This document shows, one piece after another, positions 1 to 7,328 of a stretch of 18,109 bases of DNA (positions are counted from its first letter, which is position 1; each line of letters starts with the position of its first letter). The notes below the pieces were generated by a model. That model was given only the letters and a program-made list of their open reading frames with translations, did not search any database and was not told where the DNA came from. The position numbers and the translations under genes were made by a program. Origin of the DNA: Rhodospirillaceae bacterium (GTDB taxonomy: Bacteria > Pseudomonadota > Alphaproteobacteria > UBA7985); assembly GCA_002700865.1 (NCBI GenBank), contig PAFB01000132.1, positions 1-18,109 on the forward strand. Reading direction: 5' to 3'.

Positions 1-35
1 CTTTTTTTTGCGCCAACCAAGAAGGTTCAGCAGTC

Positions 36-1097
36 TTAAGCCGACAGGCGCATGGAACGGCCCATGTGATAGTCAACATCACCGTGCAGCAGATTAAAGG
101 TGATCAGATACTTGGCAAAAGCCCCGATGCCGTATTCGAGAGTCATGCCCATACCACCATGAAGCTGGATGCTGTCTTCAGCGACGTAGGTCGCCGCCTT
201 GCCAATCTTTGCCTTGGCCATGGATGCTGCGCGGAGCAGGGCTTCCCCCGTAGTCAGGTTTGCTTGATTGGCCGCCCAGATTGCCATAGAGCGCGCGTCC
301 TGCACTTCCATGTTCATATCGACCAGCCGGAATTGCAGTTCCTGAAACGCGGCCAGAGGCCGTCCGAATTGCTTGCGGACGCTCAGGTATTCTTTGGTCA
401 TGTCCAAGGCCGCCTGCATCGCGCCAACGGCAACGGCGCATTCAGCGATGGTCAGCCGCGCAACGGCGGCTTCGATTTCGGCCAGTCCCACGCCGTCAAT
501 CCGTTCTGCCGCTGCGCCGTCAAACTGCAGATCGGCGAAGGGGCGTCCGTCTTGCAGCGGGTAGTTGAACAGGGTCACAGCCTCATCTGACATAGCCACG
601 CGGTACAGGCCCAATTGCCCGCCTTCGCTCGCGCTGACCAGCGCGTGGGTTGCGCCGGCGGTGTTGGGCACCAGCGTTTTCGCGCCGGTAATCTTGCCGC
701 CCTCAACCTGTGTACCTGCCGCCGTCAAAGCATAGCGTTGGCCACGTTCATAGAGGCCTAGGGTGTGGCTGTTACTGTCTTCAAGAATGTCGGGACGCCC
801 CCCAGCCAGCGCCGCAACAGCGGTCATGACCTCCATAACGGGTTCGAGCACCAAGCCTGGCCCCAGCGCCTCCCCCACGACCATAGCGTCGAAGGCATCA
901 CCGCCCAGACCGCCTTGATCTTCGGGGATTTGCACGAGGTTGAGCCCTAATTCTGTCAGCTCACTCGCCACACCCTGATCGTGGCCTTCGGCAAGCGCCA
1001 TGTAGCCTTTGCGTTGATCCAGGCTGTAACGGTCAGCGACAAATTTGCCGACTGTCTCCTGCAGCATGCGCTGCTCTTCGCTGAGCGAAAAATCCAC
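36..1097 (-). CDS. Acyl-CoA dehydrogenase, small (non-catalytic-base) subunit, PimD-like
   Basis: Predicted FAD-dependent acyl-CoA dehydrogenase (ACAD) chain of 353 residues. I start it at GTG 1095-1097, which has a strong GGGAGGAG ribosome binding site and is followed by the typical ACAD opening DFSLSEEQ. The in-frame ATG at 1226 would add 43 low-complexity residues and overlap the upstream gene. The C-terminal domain has the RKQFG loop and the LHGGMGMTLEYG segment, both normal in ACADs. Aligned by eye to medium-chain ACAD, the usual Glu376 position is His338. The alternative base position used by isovaleryl-CoA dehydrogenase is Leu. The chain therefore seems to lack its own catalytic base and probably pairs with the dehydrogenase encoded just upstream. 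It is the last gene of the beta-oxidation operon visible here. The family is secure; the pimeloyl-CoA or dicarboxylyl-CoA substrate is inferred only from neighbours and resemblance. Confidence 0.88.
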   Translation of the reverse strand: MDFSLSEEQRMLQETVGKFVADRYSLDQRKGYMALAEGHDQGVASELTELGLNLVQIPEDQGGLGGDAFDAMVVGEALGPGLVLEPVMEVMTAVAALAGGRPDILEDSNSHTLGLYERGQRYALTAAGTQVEGGKITGAKTLVPNTAGATHALVSASEGGQLGLYRVAMSDEAVTLFNYPLQDGRPFADLQFDGAAAERIDGVGLAEIEAAVARLTIAECAVAVGAMQAALDMTKEYLSVRKQFGRPLAAFQELQFRLVDMNMEVQDARSMAIWAANQANLTTGEALLRAASMAKAKIGKAATYVAEDSIQLHGGMGMTLEYGIGAFAKYLITFNLLHGDVDYHMGRSMRLSA

Positions 1098-1147
1098 GCT
1101 CTCCTCCCTCGTTTCTTTGTTCTTTTTGTCGTTACAGCCCGGGTCCA

Positions 1148-1161
1148 GCGACGCTTGTCGC
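1148..1161 (-). other. Small intercistronic hairpin between the two dehydrogenase genes
   Basis: In the 70-bp gap after the large-subunit stop, the minus strand reads GCGAC-AAGC-GTCGC, a perfect 5-bp stem with a 4-base loop. No T-run follows, so it is not an intrinsic terminator. It could protect or punctuate the message between two genes that should be made in equal amounts. A stem this short may also occur by chance. Confidence 0.3.
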
Positions 1162-1167
1162 CGGCAT

Positions 1168-2364
1168 TCAGGCCGTGAGCATGGCCTTGGCGATGATGGT
1201 TCGCTGGATTTCGTTCGAGCCGCCAAAAATCGAGAGCTTGCGGTTGTTCAAATACGACGGCGCCGCCCCACCCGCGTAGTCGGGCCCAAGCGGTGGTTCG
1301 TTACGGCCATGCAGAACCAGGTCCTGCTGCTCAACCGCTGCCGCCGGGCCGACCGCTTCCATGATCAGCCGCGTGAGTTTCTGGTTCAAGTCGGAACCCC
1401 GGATTTTCAACATGCCGGCAAAGGTCAAATCAGACTGGTTCTTCACGTCCGAAAGCACACGCAGGTTGGTCACTTCCAAGGCGGTGAGGTCCATTTCGAT
1501 TTCTGCCAGCTTTTGCGAGAAGAACATGTTGTCGATCAGGCGTTCGCCGTCTTCGGTCCGTTCTTGCGCTGCGATGTCACGCAGGCGGTTGAGCTGGTTT
1601 TTTGCGTAACCAATTTGGGCGATACCAAAGCGCTCGTGTGCCAGCAGGAACTTGGCATAATCCCAGCCTTTGTTCTCCTGCCCCACCAGGTTTTCAGCGG
1701 GGATGCGAACATCGTCAAAGAAGACTTCGTTAACCTCGTGATAGCCATCAAGCAGGATGATCGGCTTGACGGTCACGCCCGGCGTTTTCATGTCCAGCAG
1801 CATGAAGGATATCCCCTCCTGCGGCTTACATTCATTGTCCGTGCGCGTGAGAATGAACATCATGTCGGCGTGTTGCGCGTAGGTGGTCCAGGTTTTCTGG
1901 CCGTTGATGACGTACTCGTCGCCATCGCGGACAGCCGTGGTTTTCAGTGACGCGAGGTCGGAACCGGAGCCGGGCTCAGAGAAACCCTGACACCACCAGT
2001 CATCCAACCGAGCGATGCGAGGCAGGTACTTTTCCTGTTGCTCGCGTGATCCAAAGGCCTGCAGGACCGGACCCACCATCGACACGCCAAAAGCCAGTCG
2101 GCGCGGGCAGTCATAGGCGGCGGTAACATCGTCAAAAATCTGGTGCTGGATCGACGTCCAGTCACGCCCGCCCCACTCCTGCTTCCAGTTTGGCACAGCG
2201 TAACCGTGCTCATAGAGGACTTTGTGATAATCGACGATGTCCTGCTTGCTCAGCCTGTGCCCCAACGCGATTTTCTGGCGCGTTTCTTTGGAAACGTGGT
2301 CTTCGCAGAATGCCTCAATGGTTTTCTGGAAGGCGAGGTCTTCATCCGAAAACTTTAAGTCCAT
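1168..2364 (-). CDS. Acyl-CoA dehydrogenase, large (catalytic) subunit, PimC-like
   Basis: FAD-dependent acyl-CoA dehydrogenase of 398 residues, predicted to introduce the alpha-beta double bond of an acyl-CoA in the cytoplasm and pass electrons to ETF. N-terminal helices are followed by the middle-domain signature GFSEPGSGSDL (about 127-137) and the NGQKTWTT segment (154-161). At the C-terminus IFGGSNEIQR replaces the canonical YEGT-x-x-IQR, so the usual Glu is Gly. However, LLAHERFGI carries Glu244, which aligns with the base of isovaleryl-CoA dehydrogenase and, as I recall, with that of the large chain of the heterotetrameric ChsE4-ChsE5 enzyme. ATG 2364 follows a CGGAGC site. The gap to the small-subunit gene is 70 bp. 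Tight linkage to a dissimilar ACAD fits a heteromeric enzyme such as R. palustris PimC-PimD. The substrate is not shown by the sequence. Confidence 0.92.
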   Translation of the reverse strand: MDLKFSDEDLAFQKTIEAFCEDHVSKETRQKIALGHRLSKQDIVDYHKVLYEHGYAVPNWKQEWGGRDWTSIQHQIFDDVTAAYDCPRRLAFGVSMVGPVLQAFGSREQQEKYLPRIARLDDWWCQGFSEPGSGSDLASLKTTAVRDGDEYVINGQKTWTTYAQHADMMFILTRTDNECKPQEGISFMLLDMKTPGVTVKPIILLDGYHEVNEVFFDDVRIPAENLVGQENKGWDYAKFLLAHERFGIAQIGYAKNQLNRLRDIAAQERTEDGERLIDNMFFSQKLAEIEMDLTALEVTNLRVLSDVKNQSDLTFAGMLKIRGSDLNQKLTRLIMEAVGPAAAVEQQDLVLHGRNEPPLGPDYAGGAAPSYLNNRKLSIFGGSNEIQRTIIAKAMLTA

Positions 2365-2398
2365 GATTTTGCTCCGTTTATCCCGGCATATTCACATC

Positions 2399-2959
2399 CT
2401 ACGCACCCTGAGTTTTATCCGCAAAACTCACAACGGGCGTGATGCCGCACTCTGTTTGTAAACGCCCTTGCAAGCCTTGGAAGGCGAGCGCTAAGTCGTT
2501 GTAAGTCGTGACCTTCTGGTTATAGGCCTCGACCCGCTCGACCAGCTGGTCGTTCATGGTTCGCACCGCCGCTTCCGCGCGGCGAAATTCGATCAGTTGA
2601 TACGCTGCCGACCGCAAGGCCTCCACCGAATCATCAATTTGAGCCTTCAGCTCGGTTTCACTCTGGTTACTGTCCGCCAAAGACAAAACCAGCTCGTCAA
2701 ACGCACTCACCTCGTCGGCGAAGTTTGGCACGGCGTTCTTAAGTGTTTGCCTTGCCAACTCCAGCGCTGCGACCGTGTCACTGACTTCCCGCTGCAAGGT
2801 TAAAACCTCACTGTCACTGGGGATGGCGAATTGCGCGCCCAACAACTGGCCCAAGCGCGCATCACGCTGCGCCGCCAACTCGTCACAGGTCTGGGCCTGT
2901 GCCGACACCCCAAAAGCGGTTACACCGAAGATCGCTGTGGCAATGACAACCAAACGCAT
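2399..2959 (-). CDS. Small exported coiled-coil protein of unknown function
   Basis: I do not recognise this family. The 186-residue product begins with a clear Sec signal peptide: positive start MRL, a hydrophobic core, then AQA before Gln23 as a likely signal peptidase I site. The mature part is almost entirely charged and helical, rich in Glu, Gln, Ala and Leu (for example the segment around residues 45-155), and should form a coiled coil. There are two cysteines in the mature protein, Cys25 near its start and Cys171 near the end, which could form a disulfide in the periplasm. ATG 2957-2959 follows a GGGAGTGAAGG ribosome site. The gene lies between a thiolase (87 bp upstream) and an acyl-CoA dehydrogenase (34 bp downstream), an odd position for a periplasmic protein. 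It could belong to the operon or be a passenger with its own promoter. I assign no function. Confidence 0.75.
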   Translation of the reverse strand: MRLVVIATAIFGVTAFGVSAQAQTCDELAAQRDARLGQLLGAQFAIPSDSEVLTLQREVSDTVAALELARQTLKNAVPNFADEVSAFDELVLSLADSNQSETELKAQIDDSVEALRSAAYQLIEFRRAEAAVRTMNDQLVERVEAYNQKVTTYNDLALAFQGLQGRLQTECGITPVVSFADKTQGA

Positions 2960-3046
2960 GAACCTTCACTCCCATCAAAACAGTAGATAAATCTCAGTTT
3001 AGTACAATTTTCCGAAACTTACCCGATCTGTTTGATGTCAGCGGGT

Positions 3047-4246
3047 TCACGCCACTTCGAACAAACCCGCAGCGCCCATGCCGCCGCCAACACACATGGT
3101 CACCACAGCATAGCGCTCGCCCTGCCGCTTAGCTTCCAACAGCGCGTGGCCCACCAGCCGTGCGCCGGTCATGCCGTAGGGGTGACCGATGGCGATGGAG
3201 GAGCCGTTGACGTTGAGCTTCTCGTCTGGAATGCCCAGTTGATCACGGCAGTACAGCACTTGAACGGCAAAGGCCTCGTTCAGCTCCCACACGCCGATAT
3301 CATCCACGCTCAGACCGTGCGCCTTGAGCAGTTTTGGGACCGCGAACACGGGACCAATGCCCATTTCGTCCGGCTCACAGCCCGCAACAGCGATACCCCG
3401 GTAGTAGCCCAGCGGCGCAATACCCCGGTGCTCTGCCTCACCGCGCTCCATCACGACGGTTGCCGCAGCGCCATCGGACAGTTGGCTCGCGTTGCCAGCG
3501 GTGATGGTGCCGCCCTCGATAACCGTGCGCAGACTGGCCACCTGCTCATAGGTCGATGGGCGCAGGCCTTCGTCGCGGTCAACGGTGACTTCGACGTCGG
3601 AGACTTCCTTGGTTTCCTTGTCCATGACCTTTTTCGTCACCGTCATGGAAATCACTTCATCCTGCAGTCTACCCGCTTCGTTGGCCGCAATAGCTTTGGT
3701 CTGCGATGCTGCGCCGTAGTGGTCCATGACTTCCCGCGAAACATCATAGCGCTTCGCGACGGTTTCGGCGGTTTGCAGCATGGGCATGTAGTAGTCCGGT
3801 GCGTTCTTCAAAACCGCCGGGTCGAGCAGACGATGGGTATTCTGGTGCTCGTTCTGGACCAGCGAGATCGACTCAACGCCGCCCCCGACTACCGTGGTCA
3901 TGCCATCTGCAACGATTTGCTTCGCCGCCGTGGCAATCGCCATCATGCCCGATGAACACTGGCGGTCGATGGTCATCCCGGCGACCGATACCGGCAGACC
4001 GCCTGCCAGCGCGGCTGCACGACCGACGTTCAGGCCGGTCGAGCCCTGCGGCATGGCGCAACCCATGACACAATCGTCAACCTCCGCGCCATCTATGCCC
4101 GCGCGTTCAACGGCTGCTGCGATTGCAGCACCTGCCAGAACCGGGGCGCCCGTGTCGTTGAAAGCACCGCGGTAGGCCTTGCCGATCGGGGTGCGTGCAA
4201 AAGATGCGATGACGGCCTCACGCGCGCCAATATTGATGTTCGACAT
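3047..4246 (-). CDS. Acetyl-CoA C-acyltransferase (beta-ketothiolase), PimB/FadA-like
   Basis: Thiolase of 399 residues, the normal family length, predicted to cleave 3-ketoacyl-CoA with CoA to give acetyl-CoA and a shortened acyl-CoA. The nucleophile is Cys97 in DRQCSSGMMAI. His355 lies in IGHPYGMTGAR and the second catalytic cysteine, Cys385, in CVGGGMG. The NEAFA motif is also present. The histidine loop reads NGSSIAIGHPYG rather than the more usual NGGAIALGHPLG, marking a subfamily distinct from short-chain biosynthetic thiolases. ATG 4246 has a good AGGAGAG site and is only 30 bp after the fused hydratase/dehydrogenase gene, so the two should be co-transcribed and act consecutively. The degradative role is inferred from this context. 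Chain length and the dicarboxylate versus monocarboxylate preference are unknown. Confidence 0.93.
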   Translation of the reverse strand: MSNINIGAREAVIASFARTPIGKAYRGAFNDTGAPVLAGAAIAAAVERAGIDGAEVDDCVMGCAMPQGSTGLNVGRAAALAGGLPVSVAGMTIDRQCSSGMMAIATAAKQIVADGMTTVVGGGVESISLVQNEHQNTHRLLDPAVLKNAPDYYMPMLQTAETVAKRYDVSREVMDHYGAASQTKAIAANEAGRLQDEVISMTVTKKVMDKETKEVSDVEVTVDRDEGLRPSTYEQVASLRTVIEGGTITAGNASQLSDGAAATVVMERGEAEHRGIAPLGYYRGIAVAGCEPDEMGIGPVFAVPKLLKAHGLSVDDIGVWELNEAFAVQVLYCRDQLGIPDEKLNVNGSSIAIGHPYGMTGARLVGHALLEAKRQGERYAVVTMCVGGGMGAAGLFEVA

Positions 4247-4276
4247 CGTTTGTCTCTCCTCTTCCTTATTTCCGGC

Positions 4277-6382
4277 TCAGGCCGCGCGGGCCGAGCTCCA
4301 TTCTGCAAAGGTCTTACCTTCGGCGACCAGCTGTTCAAGCAGGGCCGCAGGCTTCCACGAGTGATCGCCGGTTTCCTCGTAGCGCGCCTTGATCCGCGCC
4401 AGAGTCTCAGCGAGGCCAACAGCATCAGCCCGGTGCATGGGGCCTCCGCGATAGGCGGGATAGCCATAGCCAAAGATGTAGGTGATATCGACATCAACGG
4501 GCCGCATCGCGATCCCCTCTTCGAGGATCTTCGCGCCTTCGTTGGTCATCAGATCTGTCAGCGCGTTGAGAATTTCCTCGTCTGAGAACGCCCGACGTTC
4601 GATCCCCTTGCGCTCACTTTCGGCCAGCACAAGCGCGGTCACTTCCGCATTCGGAACCGGCACGCGAGAGCCGTCGATGTAGTCAAAGAAACCACCGCCT
4701 GTTTTCTGGCCCAAGCGGCCCATCTCGACCACTTTGTCAGCGATATGCACGTAGCGTACGTTCGACGAGCGGGTTGCTTCCTGCTCCTTGCGGATGCGGT
4801 AGCCCACGTCGAGCCCGGCGAGGTCGGACATGGCAAAGGGCCCCATTGGCATCCCAAAATCGGTCCAGACCTTGTCGATCTGCTCTGGCAAACAGCCATC
4901 TTCGAGCAGGATGGAAGCCCAGCGAATGTATTCGTGCAGGATTCGGTTACCGACGAAGCCGTCACACACGCCCACAAGGACTGAGACCTTGCCCAAACGC
5001 TTTCCCATATTCATGGCGGTCAGGATGACGTCATCTGCGGTCGCATCACCGCGCACGTTCTCCAACAGGCGCATGACGTTGGCGGGTGAGAAAAAGTGCA
5101 TGCCGATGACGTCTTCAGGGCGCTTGGTCACGCTGGCGATCTGGTTGATGTCGAGCGTCGAGGTGTTGGTGGCCAGAACACAGCCCTGTTTGCAAACGGC
5201 ATCGAGCTTGGTGAAGATGTCTTTCTTTACATCCATATTCTCAAAGACCGCCTCAATGACGATATCGACGTCGGCGAGGTCGTTGATGTCCGTGGTCCCG
5301 GTGAAAAGCGCCATTCGCTCTTCGACCTGCTCCATGGTCAGGCGGCCCTTCTTGGCTGTGTTCTCGTAGTTCTTGCGACAAACGCCCAAGCCCTTGTCCA
5401 AGGCTTCCTGCGATTGCTCCAGCACCGTGACGGGAATGCCGGCGTTGGCAAAGCACATGGCGATTCCGCCGCCCATGGTGCCAGCACCGATGATCGCTGC
5501 GGTTTTGACGTCGCGCGGCTGAGCCTCGGGGTCCAATCCGGGGATCTTGGCGACTTCGCGCTCGCCAAAGAAGGCATGGATCAGGCCCCGTGACTGATCA
5601 CTGGCCATGCCGTCAATAAACAGGGCCCGCTCCCGCTTCATGCCCTCGTCGAAAGCCAAGTCAACGGCGGCCTGTACCGCCTGCAAACCCAGAATTGGCG
5701 ACATCTGCCCGCGGGCTTTCTTTTCAATCTGCGCACGAGCAGCTTCGAAATAGCCCTCGGGCGCGGTTGGGTTCGGAAGTTCGGCGACCACGGTCCAGGT
5801 GCCAGCCGCCGCCAGTTCCCGCGCCTTGGCCTTGGCTGCCGTCACGCAGTCCTCTTCAATCGCATCAATCACGCCTGCGCTGAGTGCCTTGGGTGCGGGA
5901 ACGTGCTTGCCCGTGGTGGTCATATCGACAGCAACCTCAACCCCGGCAACCCGCGGCAAGCGCTGCGTTCCGCCAGCGCCAGGCAACAGGCCGAGGTGGA
6001 CTTCCGGCACTCCGACGCGCGCCTTGGGGTGCGCAATCCGGCCGTGACAGCCCAGCGCGACCTCCAGACCACCGCCCAGCGCGACACCGTTGATGGCGGC
6101 TACGACTGGTTTGGACGATCCTTCGACTTTGAAGATCGCGTCATTTAGGTTTGGATCCTGTGGCGGCTTGCCGAATTCTGTGATGTCCGCACCGGCTATA
6201 AACGCCCGTCCAGCCCCAGTAATGACAGCGCCCACCAGCGCGCTGTCCGCTTCCAGCGCGTCAATGGCTGCAATAATACCAACGCGCACCCCTAATCGCA
6301 GTGCATTTACAGGCGGGTTGTCGATGGTGATTACAAGCACATCGTCATCCGCTTCCCAGCGAACAGGGTTGTCAGCCGTCAT
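4277..6382 (-). CDS. Fused enoyl-CoA hydratase / 3-hydroxyacyl-CoA dehydrogenase (FadB/FadJ/PimF-like)
   Basis: Bifunctional beta-oxidation enzyme of 701 residues. It hydrates trans-2-enoyl-CoA and then oxidises the 3-hydroxyacyl-CoA with NAD. The start is ATG 6380-6382 behind GGGAGGA; an upstream ATG at 6433 adds 17 residues with no family character. Residues about 1-200 form the crotonase domain, with both expected glutamates: Glu107 in LGGGLEVAL and Glu127 in GVPEVHLG. The Rossmann motif IIGAGTMGGG is at 297-306. The dehydrogenase dyad is His429 in GMHFFSPAN and Glu441, spaced 12 residues as in E. coli FadB. Two C-terminal 3HCDH domains follow, including DGFVGNR and FGYGYPAYRGGP. It is the first gene of the beta-oxidation run and sits 30 bp before its thiolase. 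Size and order fit R. palustris PimF, but FadJ-type fatty-acid oxidation is equally possible. Confidence 0.94.
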   Translation of the reverse strand: MTADNPVRWEADDDVLVITIDNPPVNALRLGVRVGIIAAIDALEADSALVGAVITGAGRAFIAGADITEFGKPPQDPNLNDAIFKVEGSSKPVVAAINGVALGGGLEVALGCHGRIAHPKARVGVPEVHLGLLPGAGGTQRLPRVAGVEVAVDMTTTGKHVPAPKALSAGVIDAIEEDCVTAAKAKARELAAAGTWTVVAELPNPTAPEGYFEAARAQIEKKARGQMSPILGLQAVQAAVDLAFDEGMKRERALFIDGMASDQSRGLIHAFFGEREVAKIPGLDPEAQPRDVKTAAIIGAGTMGGGIAMCFANAGIPVTVLEQSQEALDKGLGVCRKNYENTAKKGRLTMEQVEERMALFTGTTDINDLADVDIVIEAVFENMDVKKDIFTKLDAVCKQGCVLATNTSTLDINQIASVTKRPEDVIGMHFFSPANVMRLLENVRGDATADDVILTAMNMGKRLGKVSVLVGVCDGFVGNRILHEYIRWASILLEDGCLPEQIDKVWTDFGMPMGPFAMSDLAGLDVGYRIRKEQEATRSSNVRYVHIADKVVEMGRLGQKTGGGFFDYIDGSRVPVPNAEVTALVLAESERKGIERRAFSDEEILNALTDLMTNEGAKILEEGIAMRPVDVDITYIFGYGYPAYRGGPMHRADAVGLAETLARIKARYEETGDHSWKPAALLEQLVAEGKTFAEWSSARAA

Positions 6383-6485
6383 GGTATCCTCCCAGTCAAA
6401 AACGATAGGATACAAGGAGGCGCAAAGGACCACAGAGTCAAGAAACCGACGTCAGTTTATCGGCTGTTTGTTGGCTTTGGTAAGG

Positions 6486-7295
6486 TCAGCGAACCGCTGC
6501 TTTCAATGCGCTCAGAGAGTGGTTTGGCGCTTCACCGAGCATAAAATGGCCGATCTCGGGCAGGAAGATGAAGTTTCCGCCTTCCACAGCATCCGCGATG
6601 GCTTTGCCATTCTTCGACGGGGTCATCTTGTCTCGCTGGGCGGCAATCACCGTGATCCGGCCGGAAAGGTTAGCCACCGCTTCGGCCCCGCCCTCGTAGG
6701 CATTGCACGCCGCCATGTCGATCCCCAGCGTTCCATCCGCCACGCGCGGCATGACCATTTGCTTAGCGCCGCCCTTGGCCCAGGTCCCGGCGTTGATGTT
6801 GCCGCCTTTGTGACCGACCGGACCGTGGCCCCAGTCCATCATCAAGTCCACAGCCTTTTCCTCGCGCGCATCGGCCGCGCGCAGCAGCTCTGGATGCACC
6901 GGCATTTTAGCCGTCGCACCCATCAGGATTACGTGCTCAAAGCGGTCCCCGTACCGGGACGCCGCTTCGATACCAATCAGCGTTCCCATCGAATGACCCA
7001 CCAGCGTACACGCGTCGATACCGGCTGCATCTAGGAATTCAACCAACCAGTCGGCCATATCCTCGATTGTGCTGAGAACCGGTCCTTCCGACAGCCGCGC
7101 TCCAACCCCGTGGCCGGGCAAATTAACCGCGTAGAGGTTCCAGCCATGAAAGGCGAAGTAACGCGACTGCATCCCCCATAAGGAGTGATCACAGCCGGAC
7201 CCGTGGAGAAAAACGATGTTGGGTTGGTCAGCCATAGCGGGCTGGCCTGCATCAAAGTAGAGCGCCTTTGCGCCCCGAACGGTGACGGACTTCAT
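6486..7295 (-). CDS. Alpha/beta-hydrolase fold protein
   Basis: Hydrolase of 269 residues with a complete visible triad: Ser102 in VGHSMG, Asp222 in AAQRDKMTP and His250 in EIGHFML. The oxyanion region is FLHGSGCDHSLW (29-40), and LPGHG follows strand 4. The insert between about 125 and 190 would be the cap covering the active site. There is no signal peptide, so the product should be cytoplasmic. ATG 7295 follows AGAGGAA. Its start is only 33 bp after the metY stop, so it is probably co-transcribed with metY. The next gene downstream is 104 bp away. The protein is much shorter than homoserine O-acetyltransferase (MetX, about 370 residues), so it is unlikely to be the acetyltransferase partner of MetY. 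Likely an esterase, lactonase or thioesterase; the substrate is unknown. Confidence 0.85.
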   Translation of the reverse strand: MKSVTVRGAKALYFDAGQPAMADQPNIVFLHGSGCDHSLWGMQSRYFAFHGWNLYAVNLPGHGVGARLSEGPVLSTIEDMADWLVEFLDAAGIDACTLVGHSMGTLIGIEAASRYGDRFEHVILMGATAKMPVHPELLRAADAREEKAVDLMMDWGHGPVGHKGGNINAGTWAKGGAKQMVMPRVADGTLGIDMAACNAYEGGAEAVANLSGRITVIAAQRDKMTPSKNGKAIADAVEGGNFIFLPEIGHFMLGEAPNHSLSALKAAVR

Positions 7296-7328
7296 GCCGG
7301 TGTTCCTCTCTGCGTTCCGGGGTTAGCG

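Noticed and set aside
1..35. T-run at 2-9 as a terminator
   Set aside because: It is a T-run on the plus strand, but all genes here run on the minus strand, where it is an A-run. The nearby AACC/GGTT stem is only 4 bp, and the sequence beyond the edge is not visible.
1045..1950. 301-residue plus-strand open frame, with similar long plus-strand frames at 3032-3955, 6090-7034 and 7638-8330
   Set aside because: Each lies opposite a well-recognised minus-strand enzyme gene, has no recognisable domain, and its composition is that of an antisense shadow of GC-biased codons.
6383..6433. 17-residue N-terminal extension of the fused hydratase/dehydrogenase
   Set aside because: The GGGAGGA site lies just before the inner ATG at 6382, and the extension has no family character.
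6383..6485. Sigma-70 promoter before the fused beta-oxidation gene
   Set aside because: A TTGACT and a TATCCT-like box occur, but their spacing is about 23 bp, too wide for a normal promoter. The 104-bp gap may still hold one.
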